Notes: generated by a model from the letters alone, not told the origin. Counted from the first letter of the stretch, positions 18,219 to 27,627 are shown. The stretch is 64,000 nt of DNA from Asticcacaulis sp. UBA2476 (GCA_002342035.1 DDPE01000078.1:1-64000), one strand, 5' to 3'. Numbers and translations: made by a program.

Positions 18219-19276
18219 ATCAAATCACCTCCGAATACGCGGTAGGCCGCAATCAAAACCACAGCCACTAATGATGCCGGCAGGAACACTTTCCAGCCCA
18301 GACGCATCAATTGGTCGTAGCGATAACGCGGAACGATAGCTTTAGCGATGGCGAACATCACAAACCAGAACACTACCTTAATGATAAACCACAGCAGACC
18401 GTGAATAGCCTCAAACACCGAGCCGGGTTCGATAAAACCAGCCGTTGGATATGGCGCCTGCCATCCCCCAAAGAACAGAATGGTGATGAGCGCGCACATC
18501 AGCACGATGTTGGCATATTCACCGATCATGAACAGCAGATACGGAGTCGAGGAATATTCGACCTGATAACCCGCCACCAGCTCCGATTCAGCTTCCGGCA
18601 AGTCAAACGGCGGACGGTTAGTTTCCGCGAGTGCCGACACATAAAACATGATCATAACCGGAAACATGACGATGATGGTCTTGGGCGCAAACGCATGCCA
18701 GTTCCAGAAACCGCCCGCCTGATGCTCTACGATCCGCGACAGGTTCATGTCGCCGACCAGCAGGATCACACAGATAACGATCAGGCCTATAGAGACTTCA
18801 TAGGACACCATCTGGGCCGCCGACCGCAGCGCCCCCAGGAACGGATACTTCGAGTTCGATGCCCAACCACCCATGATGATGCCGTAAACACCCAGGGACG
18901 AGATCGCAAACAGATAAAGAATGCCGACATTGATATCCGATACGACCCAGCCGGGCGCGAACGGAATAACGGCCCATGACATGAATGCCAGAATAAAGGT
19001 AATCAGCGGCGCCAGAAGGAACACGATCTTATCGGCACCGGCCGGGATGACGACTTCCTTCAGCACAAACTTTAAAAAGTCGGCAAAGGATTGCATCAGG
19101 CCGAACGGCCCCACGACGTTGGGCCCTTTACGCATCTGCACGCCCGCCCAGACCTTACGGTCGCCCCATAGCAGGAAGGCCAGAGAGACCATCACACCCA
19201 CAATAACCGCCAGAGCCTGACCGACCGTAATGATCGTCCAGCCCCAGGGTGTGGCCCAAAATGAAGTTGCTTCCAT
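18215..19276 (-). CDS. nuoH: NADH-quinone oxidoreductase subunit H
   Basis: This 353-residue membrane subunit helps form the quinone chamber. Conserved blocks include WAGVQMRKGPNVVGPFGLMQ, GWASNSKYPFLGALRSAAQMVSYEVSIG and SALAETNRPPFDLPEAESELVAGY. It starts 12 nt after nuoG. Confidence 0.98.
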   Translation of the reverse strand: MEATSFWATPWGWTIITVGQALAVIVGVMVSLAFLLWGDRKVWAGVQMRKGPNVVGPFGLMQSFADFLKFVLKEVVIPAGADKIVFLLAPLITFILAFMSWAVIPFAPGWVVSDINVGILYLFAISSLGVYGIIMGGWASNSKYPFLGALRSAAQMVSYEVSIGLIVICVILLVGDMNLSRIVEHQAGGFWNWHAFAPKTIIVMFPVMIMFYVSALAETNRPPFDLPEAESELVAGYQVEYSSTPYLLFMIGEYANIVLMCALITILFFGGWQAPYPTAGFIEPGSVFEAIHGLLWFIIKVVFWFVMFAIAKAIVPRYRYDQLMRLGWKVFLPASLVAVVLIAAYRVFGGDLI

Positions 19277-19288
19277 CAGTCGTCTCTC

Positions 19289-21340
19289 TTACTCGGCGGC
19301 CACAGACAGCTTCGGCGCACGGGCAGCGGAACATTCCGCCATGGCCACGCTGGCTCTGGCTATCGGGTTGGTCAGGTAGAAATCCTTGATATTTGACGCG
19401 AAGACTCGGTCAGAGACCTCGCCCTTAGCACCCAGGGTTTTTACATCAAAGCTTTTTTGTGAAGGCTTCACATCTATCCGTCCAAAGGTCGGATGATCGG
19501 CGATCAATTTGGCGCGCAGATCAGACTGGCTGTCATAGGGCAAGGTCTTGCCCAGAGCTTCGGACAGGGCGCGCATAATCGCCCAGTCTTCTTTGGCATC
19601 CCCCTTCGGGAACACGGCGCGCTCTGCAATCTGAACCCGGCCTTCAAGGTTGACATAGATGCCTGATTTTTCCGTATAGGCGGCGGACGGTAAGATCACA
19701 TCAGCAATGGCCGCGCCCGCATCACCGTGATGACCGATATAAACGACAAAGCTGCTTTTGAGCTGTGCCGTATCGATTTCATCGGCCCCCAGCAGCACAA
19801 CAACGTCTAACCCGCCAGCCAGCATCGCCTCAGTGTCGAGACCGCTACCTTGCGGAATGAAACCGATATCCAACCCAGCAACCCGCGACGCCGCCTGATG
19901 GACGATATTGAAGCCGTTCCAGTCGGCGCGCACCACATCATAAGCACTCAGGACTTCGGAGGCGATCAGGTTAAGCACCGCGGCGCCGTCAGGACCAGAA
20001 ATCGCCCCATTACCCACCAGCACGGCGGGCTTTTTCGCGTTTTTCAGAACATCACGGAAAGCATGCTTCTTAAGGTCTTTCAGTGCCTTCGGACCAGCAC
20101 CTAAATGCACGTAATCATAGGTAAGATCATAGGGCTCACCGATAACCGCCACCTGCACGTCGCCCTTGAGCCACGATTTACGAATACGCGCATTAATCAG
20201 CGATGCTTCATTGCGCAGGTCAGTGCCGATCATCAGGATCGCGTCAGCATCTTCAATGCCGGCAATGCCCGTATTGAACAGGTAGGTTTCGCGAGCACCG
20301 CGACCGATCTTGGAGCCATCCTGACGGCAATCAAGATTGGCAACACCCAACGAGGAGAACAGATCCTTGGTTGCCTTCAAACCTTCGGCATCGATGAGGT
20401 CACCGGCAATCACGCCAATTTTCTCAGGCGAAGTCGCTTTCAATTTGCCCGCGACTACGCCCAACGCTTCCGCCCAGGTCGTCACTTGCAAACCGCCAGC
20501 TTTACGAACGTAAGGTTTATCCAGACGTTGACGCGACAGACCATCGACCGCATAGCGCGTTTTGTCGGTGATCCATTCTTCATTGATCTCTTCCTTAAGG
20601 CGCGGCAGAGCCCGCAGCACCGTCGGCCCGCGATAGTCCAGACGAATGTGCGCCCCCAGCGCATCCATGACGTCGATCGACTCAACTTTTTGCAGTTCCC
20701 ACGGACGGTAGTTAAATGACCACGGTTTATGGGTCAGAGCACCGACCGGGCACAGATCGTTCAGATTACCCGACAGTTCCGACGACACCGCCTGCTCAAG
20801 ATAGGAGGTGATCTCTGCATTTTCACCGCGCGAGATCATACCCATTTCAGTGACACCGGCGACTTCGGTGCTGAAACGCACGCAACGCGTACATTGAATG
20901 CAGCGGGTCATAAAGGTCTTGATCGTTGGGCCGAGATATTTTTCTTCGACAGCGCGCTTGTTCTCGGCATATCGCGAACCGCCACGGCCATAGCCCATAG
21001 CCTGATCCTGAAGATCACACTCGCCGCCCTGATCGCAAATCGGGCAATCGAGCGGATGGTTGATCAGCAGAAACTCCATCACGCCTTCGCGGGCCTTTTT
21101 GACCATCGGCGTATTGGTGAAAATTTCCTGACCTTCGGCGGCTGGCAGCGCGCATGAGGCTTGCGGCTTCGGCGGGCCGGGCTTGACCTCAACCAGACAC
21201 ATCCGGCAGTTGCCCGCGATCGACAAGCGCTCATGGTAACAGAAACGCGGGATTTCTTCCCCCGCCAGTTCAGCTACCTGAAGCACGGTCATGCCGGGAT
21301 CGAATTCGACCTCAACGCCGTTGACTTTTGCTTTCGCCAT
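19289..21340 (-). CDS. nuoG: NADH-quinone oxidoreductase subunit G
   Basis: This 683-residue iron-sulfur subunit has an N-terminal [2Fe-2S] ferredoxin domain (CRMC near residue 48). Next come the His-ligated 4Fe motif HPLDCPICDQGGECDLQDQ, CIQCTRCVRF, and a molybdopterin-oxidoreductase-like domain that is catalytically idle in complex I. The ATG at 21340 was chosen because GAGG lies ten bases upstream. An in-frame TTG three codons earlier falls too close to the RBS. The C-terminus ends in a short Ala-rich tail. Confidence 0.97.
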   Translation of the reverse strand: MAKAKVNGVEVEFDPGMTVLQVAELAGEEIPRFCYHERLSIAGNCRMCLVEVKPGPPKPQASCALPAAEGQEIFTNTPMVKKAREGVMEFLLINHPLDCPICDQGGECDLQDQAMGYGRGGSRYAENKRAVEEKYLGPTIKTFMTRCIQCTRCVRFSTEVAGVTEMGMISRGENAEITSYLEQAVSSELSGNLNDLCPVGALTHKPWSFNYRPWELQKVESIDVMDALGAHIRLDYRGPTVLRALPRLKEEINEEWITDKTRYAVDGLSRQRLDKPYVRKAGGLQVTTWAEALGVVAGKLKATSPEKIGVIAGDLIDAEGLKATKDLFSSLGVANLDCRQDGSKIGRGARETYLFNTGIAGIEDADAILMIGTDLRNEASLINARIRKSWLKGDVQVAVIGEPYDLTYDYVHLGAGPKALKDLKKHAFRDVLKNAKKPAVLVGNGAISGPDGAAVLNLIASEVLSAYDVVRADWNGFNIVHQAASRVAGLDIGFIPQGSGLDTEAMLAGGLDVVVLLGADEIDTAQLKSSFVVYIGHHGDAGAAIADVILPSAAYTEKSGIYVNLEGRVQIAERAVFPKGDAKEDWAIMRALSEALGKTLPYDSQSDLRAKLIADHPTFGRIDVKPSQKSFDVKTLGAKGEVSDRVFASNIKDFYLTNPIARASVAMAECSAARAPKLSVAAE

Positions 21341-21406
21341 AGGCTTCAAACCTCATTCAGTAACGCAGGTACCGTAAGATAACTGCGCGAAAATACTAAC
21401 AATTTA

Positions 21407-21847
21407 TCAGAACCAGGATCTGTCGCCAGCGACATAATCTTCGTGGAACTGCTGCTCGGATTTGAGCAGGTAGATGATAAGCTCGATAAACGATATCAGG
21501 GCGACCGCTATGCCGGGGATGACCAGAAACCATCCCACCGTCCCGCACACCAGCATGATGACACCGGCTGTGTTCTTACCCAGATAAAACTTGTGCACGC
21601 CCCAGATGCCAAAGAAGAAGGTCAAAAGCGCCGCGACCCATTTGTTCTTGTCGGACAGGCCCGTGGAGACGACATAAACGCTGACGGCACGGCCATCGGA
21701 CGCTTCAAAATCGACGGTTGATCCGGTCGCAACGGAACGGGCACCACCCATAAGGTCTGCGCGGGTAAAGCCATAACGCACGCCGTCATCACCGCTGATG
21801 AGGCCCTGAGCCAGGCTGTCGTCGTATGACAAGACTTTCCCGCGCAT
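21407..21847 (-). CDS. TM2-domain membrane protein with cold-shock-like N-terminus
   Basis: The 146-residue protein is not a complex I subunit. Residues 1-62 (GKVLSYDDSLAQGLISGDDG, YGFTRADL, VDFEASDG) look like a small beta-barrel of the cold-shock/S1 type. The C-terminal half is a TM2 domain: two hydrophobic helices with FGIWGVHKFYLGKNTAG between them. TM2 proteins are of unknown function. The gene is inserted between nuoF and nuoG in the same direction, 5 nt after nuoF and 66 nt before nuoG, so it must be co-expressed with complex I. Confidence 0.88.
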   Translation of the reverse strand: MRGKVLSYDDSLAQGLISGDDGVRYGFTRADLMGGARSVATGSTVDFEASDGRAVSVYVVSTGLSDKNKWVAALLTFFFGIWGVHKFYLGKNTAGVIMLVCGTVGWFLVIPGIAVALISFIELIIYLLKSEQQFHEDYVAGDRSWF

Positions 21848-21852
21848 ATCCC

Positions 21853-23175
21853 CTACTCCGCCGCTATCGAATGGCCGGTCACGTTAGACTTACGTGAACG
21901 GTAAAGCGTGATGCGGTCTTCGATCTCATGGCGGAAATGGCGGATCAGGCCTTGAATCGGCCAGGCCGCGGCATCACCCAGCGCGCAGATCGTGTGACCT
22001 TCGACTTGCGTTGTGACTTCAAGCAACATGTCAATTTCAGACGGATCAGCATCGCCTTTAACCATGCGCTCCATCACCCGCCACATCCAGCCGGTGCCTT
22101 CGCGGCACGGCGTACACTGGCCGCAGCTTTCGTGCTTATAGAAATAGCTGAGGCGGGCAATCGCGCGGATCAGGTCTGTGGATTTATCCATGACGATAAC
22201 CGCGGCCGTGCCCAAACCAGAACGCAGGGCGCGCAGACTATCGAAATCCATCGGGAGATTTTCACATTGTTCGGCCGGGATCATCGGCACCGACGATCCG
22301 CCCGGAATGACGGCCTTGAGGTTGCCCCAACCGCCACGAATCCCACCGCAATGATCTTCGATCAGTTGACGGAACGGGATCGACATGGCCTCTTCGACGT
22401 TACAAGGTCGCTCAACGTGACCGGAAATGCAGAACAGCTTCGTGCCGGTATTATTTGGTGCGCCAAAACCAGCGAACCATTCGGCACCGCGGCGCAGGAT
22501 CGTGCCAACAACCGCGATCGATTCGACATTGTTCACGGTCGTCGGGCAGCCATAAAGCCCCGCGCCCGCAGGAAACGGTGGCTTTAGACGCGGTTGGCCT
22601 TTTTTGCCTTCCAGCGATTCCAAAAGGGCGGTTTCTTCGCCGCAGATATAGGCCCCGGCCCCGTGATGGACGTAAACGTCAAAATCCCAGCCGTGGACAT
22701 TGTTTTTGCCAATGAGCTTGGCTTCATAGGCTTGTTTAACCGCCGCCTCTAACCGCTCGCGCTCAAAGACATATTCGCCGCGCAGATAGATGTAACAGGC
22801 ATGGGCCTGCATGGCGAAGGAAGCGATCAGACAGCCTTCGATCAGCAGATGCGGATCATGGCGCATAATCTCACGGTCTTTGCAGGTGCCGGGTTCGGAT
22901 TCGTCGGCATTGACGACCAGATAGTGCGGACGATCCTTGACCTCTTTCGGCATGAACGACCATTTCAAACCAGTCGAAAAGCCCGCCCCGCCCCGACCGC
23001 GCAGGCCAGAATTCTTGACGTTAGTGATGATCCACTCGCGCCCGTAGGACAGAATATCCTTGGTCGCGTTCCAGCAACCGCGCTGCTTCGCACCGTCAAG
23101 GCCCCAATCCTGGAAGCCGTACAAATTGGTGAAAATACGATCTTTATCTTCGAGAATACCCAGTGTTTTGGCCAT
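21853..23175 (-). CDS. nuoF: NADH-quinone oxidoreductase subunit F
   Basis: This 440-residue NADH-binding flavoprotein subunit has GRGGAGFSTGLKWSFMP (NADH/FMN loop), the FMN site around GAGAYICGEETALLESLEG, and ESCGQCTPCREGTGWM ligating cluster N3. The frame is open further upstream into nuoE, but homologs begin near MAKTLGILEDKDRIF. I use the ATG at 23175, one base after the nuoE stop. MRN at 23184, very close to GGAGG, is the alternative. Confidence 0.97.
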   Translation of the reverse strand: MAKTLGILEDKDRIFTNLYGFQDWGLDGAKQRGCWNATKDILSYGREWIITNVKNSGLRGRGGAGFSTGLKWSFMPKEVKDRPHYLVVNADESEPGTCKDREIMRHDPHLLIEGCLIASFAMQAHACYIYLRGEYVFERERLEAAVKQAYEAKLIGKNNVHGWDFDVYVHHGAGAYICGEETALLESLEGKKGQPRLKPPFPAGAGLYGCPTTVNNVESIAVVGTILRRGAEWFAGFGAPNNTGTKLFCISGHVERPCNVEEAMSIPFRQLIEDHCGGIRGGWGNLKAVIPGGSSVPMIPAEQCENLPMDFDSLRALRSGLGTAAVIVMDKSTDLIRAIARLSYFYKHESCGQCTPCREGTGWMWRVMERMVKGDADPSEIDMLLEVTTQVEGHTICALGDAAAWPIQGLIRHFRHEIEDRITLYRSRKSNVTGHSIAAE

Positions 23176-23176
23176 G

Positions 23177-23842
23177 TTACGCATTTGCCTCCGGAACGGG
23201 TGCATTCGGAATTTTGATCGGCTTGGTGGCAGAACCATCATAAAGTTTGGGATCGAGCAAGGTCGTCGCCCCACCTATCGGCTCAGACGTGTGACGACCG
23301 TTATAAGGCCCTGCCTTGGGCGACTTACCCGCGGCAAAATCATCAATGATCTGCGCCAGATTTTCCGGCGTCAAATCTTCGTAAAAGTAGTCATTGATCT
23401 GGGCCATAGGCGCATTGGTGCAGGCCCCCAGACATTCAACTTCCTGCCAGGTAAATTTACCGTCGGCAGACAACTTATCCTTAGCACCGATCTTGGATTT
23501 ACAAACTTCCATCAGCTTGTCGGAGCCCCGCAACATGCACGGCGTCGTGCCGCACACCTGAATGAGCGCACTCGATCCTACCGGCTCCAGCATGAACATG
23601 GTGTAGAAGGTCGCAACCTCATAGACGCGGATTTGTGCCATGCCCAGCATCTTGGCGATCGCGGAAATGGCAGGTTCACTGACCCAACCTTCCTGCTTTT
23701 GAACCAACCACAAAATGGGAATGACCGCCGACTGACGGCGGTTTTCAGGGTATTTGGCAATCCACCAGTTAGCTTTTTCAAGCGTTTCCGGCTTGAAGGC
23801 GAAACTATCGGGCTGCTCTTTGGCGAGGCGGCGAACAGACAT
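23177..23842 (-). CDS. nuoE: NADH-quinone oxidoreductase subunit E
   Basis: This 221-residue thioredoxin-like [2Fe-2S] subunit has cluster N1a ligands in CGTTPCMLRG and CLGACTNAP. The N-terminal helical domain (LWLVQKQEGWV) precedes it. A C-terminal extension of about 60 residues (Pro/Gly-rich, GPYNGRHTSEP) is common in alphaproteobacterial NuoE. Confidence 0.97.
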   Translation of the reverse strand: MSVRRLAKEQPDSFAFKPETLEKANWWIAKYPENRRQSAVIPILWLVQKQEGWVSEPAISAIAKMLGMAQIRVYEVATFYTMFMLEPVGSSALIQVCGTTPCMLRGSDKLMEVCKSKIGAKDKLSADGKFTWQEVECLGACTNAPMAQINDYFYEDLTPENLAQIIDDFAAGKSPKAGPYNGRHTSEPIGGATTLLDPKLYDGSATKPIKIPNAPVPEANA

Positions 23843-23876
23843 CAGGCCTCTCTCTCACTATTAAAGAAAAAACAGA

Positions 23877-24233
23877 TCATTGCTTAGCCGCAGCCTCCCA
23901 ACGGTCGGAGCGCGCCTTCATCATGCGCTGGCTGGCCGCTTTAACAAACGGCAGACGCTTGGCCAGAAGCATGGATACCACAGCCACGGCGATAGACCCC
24001 ATGACCAGAGGTGATCCGGCGTCTTGCGGGTTAAATTCGATGTAGAGACGCACTGAGAAAATGATAGCGAGCATCGGCGCATAAGACACAATCGTCTCAA
24101 GCAGAATATCCTTGAGATATCCTTTTGCGCCATCAGGGTGATACGACCAGGCCGCCTTGGCCAGCAGGTAGCGCAGGTACACTGCAACCGCCAGAAAGCC
24201 AAATGACAGCGCGAAAGCCAACCAGATATTCAT
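23877..24233 (-). CDS. Small membrane protein of unknown function inside nuo operon
   Basis: I do not recognise a family. The 118-residue product has three likely transmembrane helices (about 3-24, 48-66 and 74-90) and a basic C-terminal tail (RMMKARSDRWEAAAK). Its start codon overlaps the end of nuoD by one base and nuoE follows 34 nt later, so it is tightly embedded in the operon. The position suggests an accessory or assembly role for complex I, but the sequence gives no proof. Confidence 0.75.
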   Translation of the reverse strand: MNIWLAFALSFGFLAVAVYLRYLLAKAAWSYHPDGAKGYLKDILLETIVSYAPMLAIIFSVRLYIEFNPQDAGSPLVMGSIAVAVVSMLLAKRLPFVKAASQRMMKARSDRWEAAAKQ

Positions 24234-25465
24234 CAGCGGTCAACCTCACCGAACACGATATCCAGCGACCCCAGAATGGCTGACACGTCCGCCAGCATGT
24301 GGCCACGGTTCATCCAGTCCATGGCCTGAAGATGGGCAAAGCCCGGTGCGCGAATTTTACATTTATAAGGCTTGTTGGTGCCGTCCGACACCAGATAAAC
24401 CCCGAACTCACCCTTGGGCGCTTCGACGCAGGCATAGACTTCACCTTCTGGGGTTTTAAAGCCTTCGGTATAGAGCTTGAAGTGATGGATCAGCGCTTCC
24501 ATCGAGTTTTTCATTTCCGCGCGGCGCGGCGGTGTAATCTTATGGTCAGTGGACAGGACATCACCCGGCGTTACCCGAAGTTTTTCAATGCACTGCTGCA
24601 TCAGGCTAACCGAAACCCGCATTTCTTCAACGCGGCACAGATAACGATCCCAGCAGTCGCCGTTTTTGCCAATGACAATATCAAAATCGAGTTCGTCATA
24701 GCATTCATAGGGTTGCGACTTACGCAGATCCCATTCGACGCCCGATCCGCGGATCATGACGCCGGAAAAGCCCCAATCGAAAGCTTCCTGAACTGAGACT
24801 ACGCCGATATCGACGTTGCGTTGCTTGAAGATACGGTTCTCGGTCACGAGCGATTCAATATCGTTCAGGGCGCGCGGGAACTCCTTACACCATTGCTCAA
24901 TATCGTCGATCAGTTCAGGTGTCAGATCCTGATGGACGCCGCCCGGACGGAAGTAGTTGGCGTGCAGACGTGCCCCACAGGCGCGTTCATAGAACACCAT
25001 CAGCTTTTCGCGTTCTTCAAAACCCCACAACGGCGGGGTCAGTGCACCGACGTCCATGGCCTGAGTAGTAATGTTCAAAAGGTGGTTCAGAACACGGCCA
25101 ATTTCCGAGAACAGCACACGGATTAACTGCGCACGCTTAGGCACGTCGACGCCCAGAAGCTTTTCAATCGCAAGGCAAAACGCATGTTCCTGATTCATCG
25201 GGGCGACATAATCAAGACGGTCAAAATAGGGAATGTTTTGCAGATAGGTGCGATATTCCATCAGCTTTTCGGTGCCGCGATGCAGCAGACCAATGTGAGG
25301 GTCGACGCGCTCTACGATTTCGCCATCAAGATCAAGCACCAGACGTAAAACGCCGTGGGCCGCCGGGTGCTGGGGACCGAAATTGATCGTGAACTTGCGA
25401 TCGTCAAAATTCTGACGCGTAAGCTCGCTCTTGAGATCGTTCTGGGGCTTCACATCATCCGCCAT
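24233..25465 (-). CDS. nuoD: NADH-quinone oxidoreductase subunit D
   Basis: This 410-residue 49-kDa-type subunit forms the quinone-reduction site with NuoB. Landmarks are FGPQHPAAHGVLRLVLDLDGE, HIGLLHRGTEKLMEYRTY, YVAPMNQEHAFCLAIEKLLG and the C-terminal DIVFGEVDR. The ATG at 25465 has GAAGGA seven bases upstream; a GTG two codons earlier is less likely. NuoC and NuoD are separate genes here. Confidence 0.98.
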   Translation of the reverse strand: MADDVKPQNDLKSELTRQNFDDRKFTINFGPQHPAAHGVLRLVLDLDGEIVERVDPHIGLLHRGTEKLMEYRTYLQNIPYFDRLDYVAPMNQEHAFCLAIEKLLGVDVPKRAQLIRVLFSEIGRVLNHLLNITTQAMDVGALTPPLWGFEEREKLMVFYERACGARLHANYFRPGGVHQDLTPELIDDIEQWCKEFPRALNDIESLVTENRIFKQRNVDIGVVSVQEAFDWGFSGVMIRGSGVEWDLRKSQPYECYDELDFDIVIGKNGDCWDRYLCRVEEMRVSVSLMQQCIEKLRVTPGDVLSTDHKITPPRRAEMKNSMEALIHHFKLYTEGFKTPEGEVYACVEAPKGEFGVYLVSDGTNKPYKCKIRAPGFAHLQAMDWMNRGHMLADVSAILGSLDIVFGEVDR

Positions 25466-25528
25466 GATCACATCCTTCTATCCCACTACCCGAAAACAGC
25501 CAGTCTGAACCGGCAGTTTCCGCGAAAT

Positions 25529-25918
25529 TTACTCATCCAGCGTCGGTCTGCGCGTCAATGCCACGAGCAGCCCCGCCACCAGAGTAATGATGCCAAAACC
25601 GGAAACCACCAGCATCGACAAATCAAAACTATGCGTCGTCACCAACTGCACCACTGGCGTTGCCAGAAGCACGGCCGAAGCCCCCAAAAGTGCGGCCTGC
25701 GTTTCCGCTGCCGTAAAGCGCCGCACCGCAGCCCCAAAAATCAATATCGCCACACCGACGATGATCGACATCCCCGTCGTCGCCATGCCCTCATCCGGTA
25801 TATCGGGTGAGCGCGTAAACCAGCCGGTCAATTTCATGCCGATGGTAAATAGATATGCCGCCGACAAACTGACGGCGAAAAACTTTACTGCCGACCGAAC
25901 CGATTTAAATCTACCCAC
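25529..25918 (-). CDS. Small membrane protein of unknown function between nuoC and nuoD
   Basis: I do not recognise this 129-residue protein. It has about four hydrophobic segments (approximately 10-27, 49-66, 75-92 and 100-120) separated by short charged turns, and ends RRPTLDE. It is in the same direction as its neighbours, 34 nt after nuoC and 63 nt before nuoD. Together with the orf at 23877 and the TM2 gene, it is one of three non-subunit membrane proteins in this nuo operon. Confidence 0.72.
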   Translation of the reverse strand: MGRFKSVRSAVKFFAVSLSAAYLFTIGMKLTGWFTRSPDIPDEGMATTGMSIIVGVAILIFGAAVRRFTAAETQAALLGASAVLLATPVVQLVTTHSFDLSMLVVSGFGIITLVAGLLVALTRRPTLDE

Positions 25919-25952
25919 AACGCCCCCCGTTTCAGGTTATCTAGCTGCTTAT

Positions 25953-26558
25953 TTAGCTACTGGCCTTCTCATCGCCCGGCAGGACATAGGACGCGCCCTC
26001 CCACGGAGACATAAAGTCAAATTTACGAAACTCCTGAACCAGTTTGACGGGTTCATAAACCACACGCTTTTGTGCTTCGTCGTAACGCACCTCGACATGC
26101 CCGGTCATCGGGAAATCCTTGCGCAGCGGGTGGCCTTCAAAACCGTAATCCGTCAGCAAACGGCGTAAATCCGGATGATTGGCGAACAAAATTCCATACA
26201 TATCAAAGGCTTCGCGTTCATACCAATCAGCGTTAGGATAGACCTCACGAAGACTGGCTACCGGCACGACTTCATCGGTCATAACCTTAACCCGAATACG
26301 CAAGTTCTTCGTCAGCGACAAAAGGTGGTACACGACATCAAAGCGAAGATCGCGCTTAGGGTAATCCACGCCCGTTAGATCAATAAGCTGATGAAAACGG
26401 TAATGTTCGCCGTCTTTCAGCTTAGTCATGATCTCAATAATGCGCTCACGTTCAACCGTCAGCGTCAGTTCACCATAAGCGAACGCGACATCCAGAATGC
26501 CGTCCTTGAAATCGGTCTTGGCACGTTCGGCGAGTGCATTCAGTTTTTCTAATGACAT
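25953..26558 (-). CDS. nuoC: NADH-quinone oxidoreductase subunit C
   Basis: This 201-residue 30-kDa-type subunit has the family signature DWYEREAFDMYGILFANHPDLRRLLTDYGFEGHPLRKDFP. It lies in the hydrophilic arm and contacts NuoD and NuoB. It starts 14 nt after nuoB. Confidence 0.98.
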   Translation of the reverse strand: MSLEKLNALAERAKTDFKDGILDVAFAYGELTLTVERERIIEIMTKLKDGEHYRFHQLIDLTGVDYPKRDLRFDVVYHLLSLTKNLRIRVKVMTDEVVPVASLREVYPNADWYEREAFDMYGILFANHPDLRRLLTDYGFEGHPLRKDFPMTGHVEVRYDEAQKRVVYEPVKLVQEFRKFDFMSPWEGASYVLPGDEKASS

Positions 26559-26572
26559 AAACTCCCCTCCCC

Positions 26573-27190
26573 TTATCGTGCGATCGTGCCGTTACGGCGA
26601 ATCTTCTTCTGCAATTGCAGGAGGCCGTACAGCAGAGCTTCGGCCGATGGCGGACAGCCGGGCACATAGACATCAACCGGCACAACCCGGTCACAACCGC
26701 GAACTACCGAATAGCTGTAGTGGTAATAGCCGCCACCATTGGCGCAACTACCCATCGACAGCACATAACGCGGATCAGGCATCTGATCGTACACTTTACG
26801 CAAAGCCGGCGCCATCTTGTTGGTCAAGGTGCCCGCTACGATCATAAGGTCAGACTGGCGCGGTGATGCGCGCGGCGCCATCCCGAAGCGCTCCATGTCA
26901 TAACGCGGCATGGAGGCCTGCATCATTTCAACCGCGCAACAGGCTAGGCCAAATGTCATCCACATCAGAGAACCGGTACGCGCCCAGGTGATGACATCAT
27001 CGGCCGCAGCGACCAGAAAACCCTTTTCGTTCAGCTCAGCCGAGACCTGCTCGAAAAACTTATCGTGGATGTCGGGATTGTAGCCTTCAACGCGCGACCG
27101 CGCCGCCATACCCGCTGCCAAAGGTTGCCCAGAGGACAAAGGCTGCCCCGACGTTGAAATCAGGCCTGTATTGGAAAGGTCTACTCCCAT
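26573..27190 (-). CDS. nuoB: NADH-quinone oxidoreductase subunit B
   Basis: This 205-residue subunit carries the terminal cluster N2. GLACCAVEMM (tandem cysteines), GTLTNKMAPALRKVYDQMP, MGSCANGGGYYHYSYSVVRG and VPGCPPSAEALLYG supply the ligands and quinone pocket. The ATG at 27190 has AAGGAG seven bases upstream and overlaps the nuoA stop by 10 nt. The open frame extends seven codons further but without an RBS. Confidence 0.97.
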   Translation of the reverse strand: MGVDLSNTGLISTSGQPLSSGQPLAAGMAARSRVEGYNPDIHDKFFEQVSAELNEKGFLVAAADDVITWARTGSLMWMTFGLACCAVEMMQASMPRYDMERFGMAPRASPRQSDLMIVAGTLTNKMAPALRKVYDQMPDPRYVLSMGSCANGGGYYHYSYSVVRGCDRVVPVDVYVPGCPPSAEALLYGLLQLQKKIRRNGTIAR

Positions 27191-27558
27191 TCCAGGGCTC
27201 CTTTTTTCCACTCATAAATAAAGCCAACGGTCAGAATGGTCAGAAAAGACATCATCGACCAAAAGGCAAACTCCATACCCGCTTGGGGCAAATCAAACAT
27301 CGACACAGCCCACGGAAACAGAAACGCGACTTCCAGGTCAAAAATAATGAACAGAATCGACACCAGATAAAACCGCACGTCAAATTTCTGACGCGCACTA
27401 TCAAAGGCATTAAATCCACACTCATAAGCCGAAAGCTTTTCGGTATCAGGAGCCTTGGGCGCAAGAACCAGCGCCGCAACGATAAAGCCAAGCCCTAAAA
27501 CGGCAGCGATACCCATGAAAATGATGACCGGAAGATATTGCAGCAAAAGCGCGTTCAT
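27181..27558 (-). CDS. nuoA: NADH-quinone oxidoreductase subunit A
   Basis: This is a 125-residue, three-helix membrane subunit with the conserved loop KLSAYECGFNAF and the acidic helix FIIFDLEVAFLFPWAV. The start at 27558 is preceded by TGAGG with suitable spacing; the in-frame TTG at 27570 is unlikely. It is the first gene of the complex I operon. Confidence 0.97.
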   Translation of the reverse strand: MNALLLQYLPVIIFMGIAAVLGLGFIVAALVLAPKAPDTEKLSAYECGFNAFDSARQKFDVRFYLVSILFIIFDLEVAFLFPWAVSMFDLPQAGMEFAFWSMMSFLTILTVGFIYEWKKGALEWE

Positions 27559-27627
27559 CGGAAACCTCAAATGAGTCCTTTATCTAAAAGTGCTGTTACA
27601 CCTTAAGGACGGCTGGAATCAAGAAGC

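Noticed and set aside
23176..23274. N-terminal extension of nuoF into nuoE
   Set aside because: The extra 33 residues overlap nuoE coding sequence and are unlike NuoF proteins, which begin near MAKTLGILEDKDR.
23060..23887. 275-codon plus-strand frame opposite nuoF/nuoE
   Set aside because: It lies antisense to two certain complex I genes and its translation resembles no protein.
25587..26168. 193-codon plus-strand frame opposite nuoC and the 129-residue gene
   Set aside because: It spans the boundary between two minus-strand genes with no RBS or recognisable domain.
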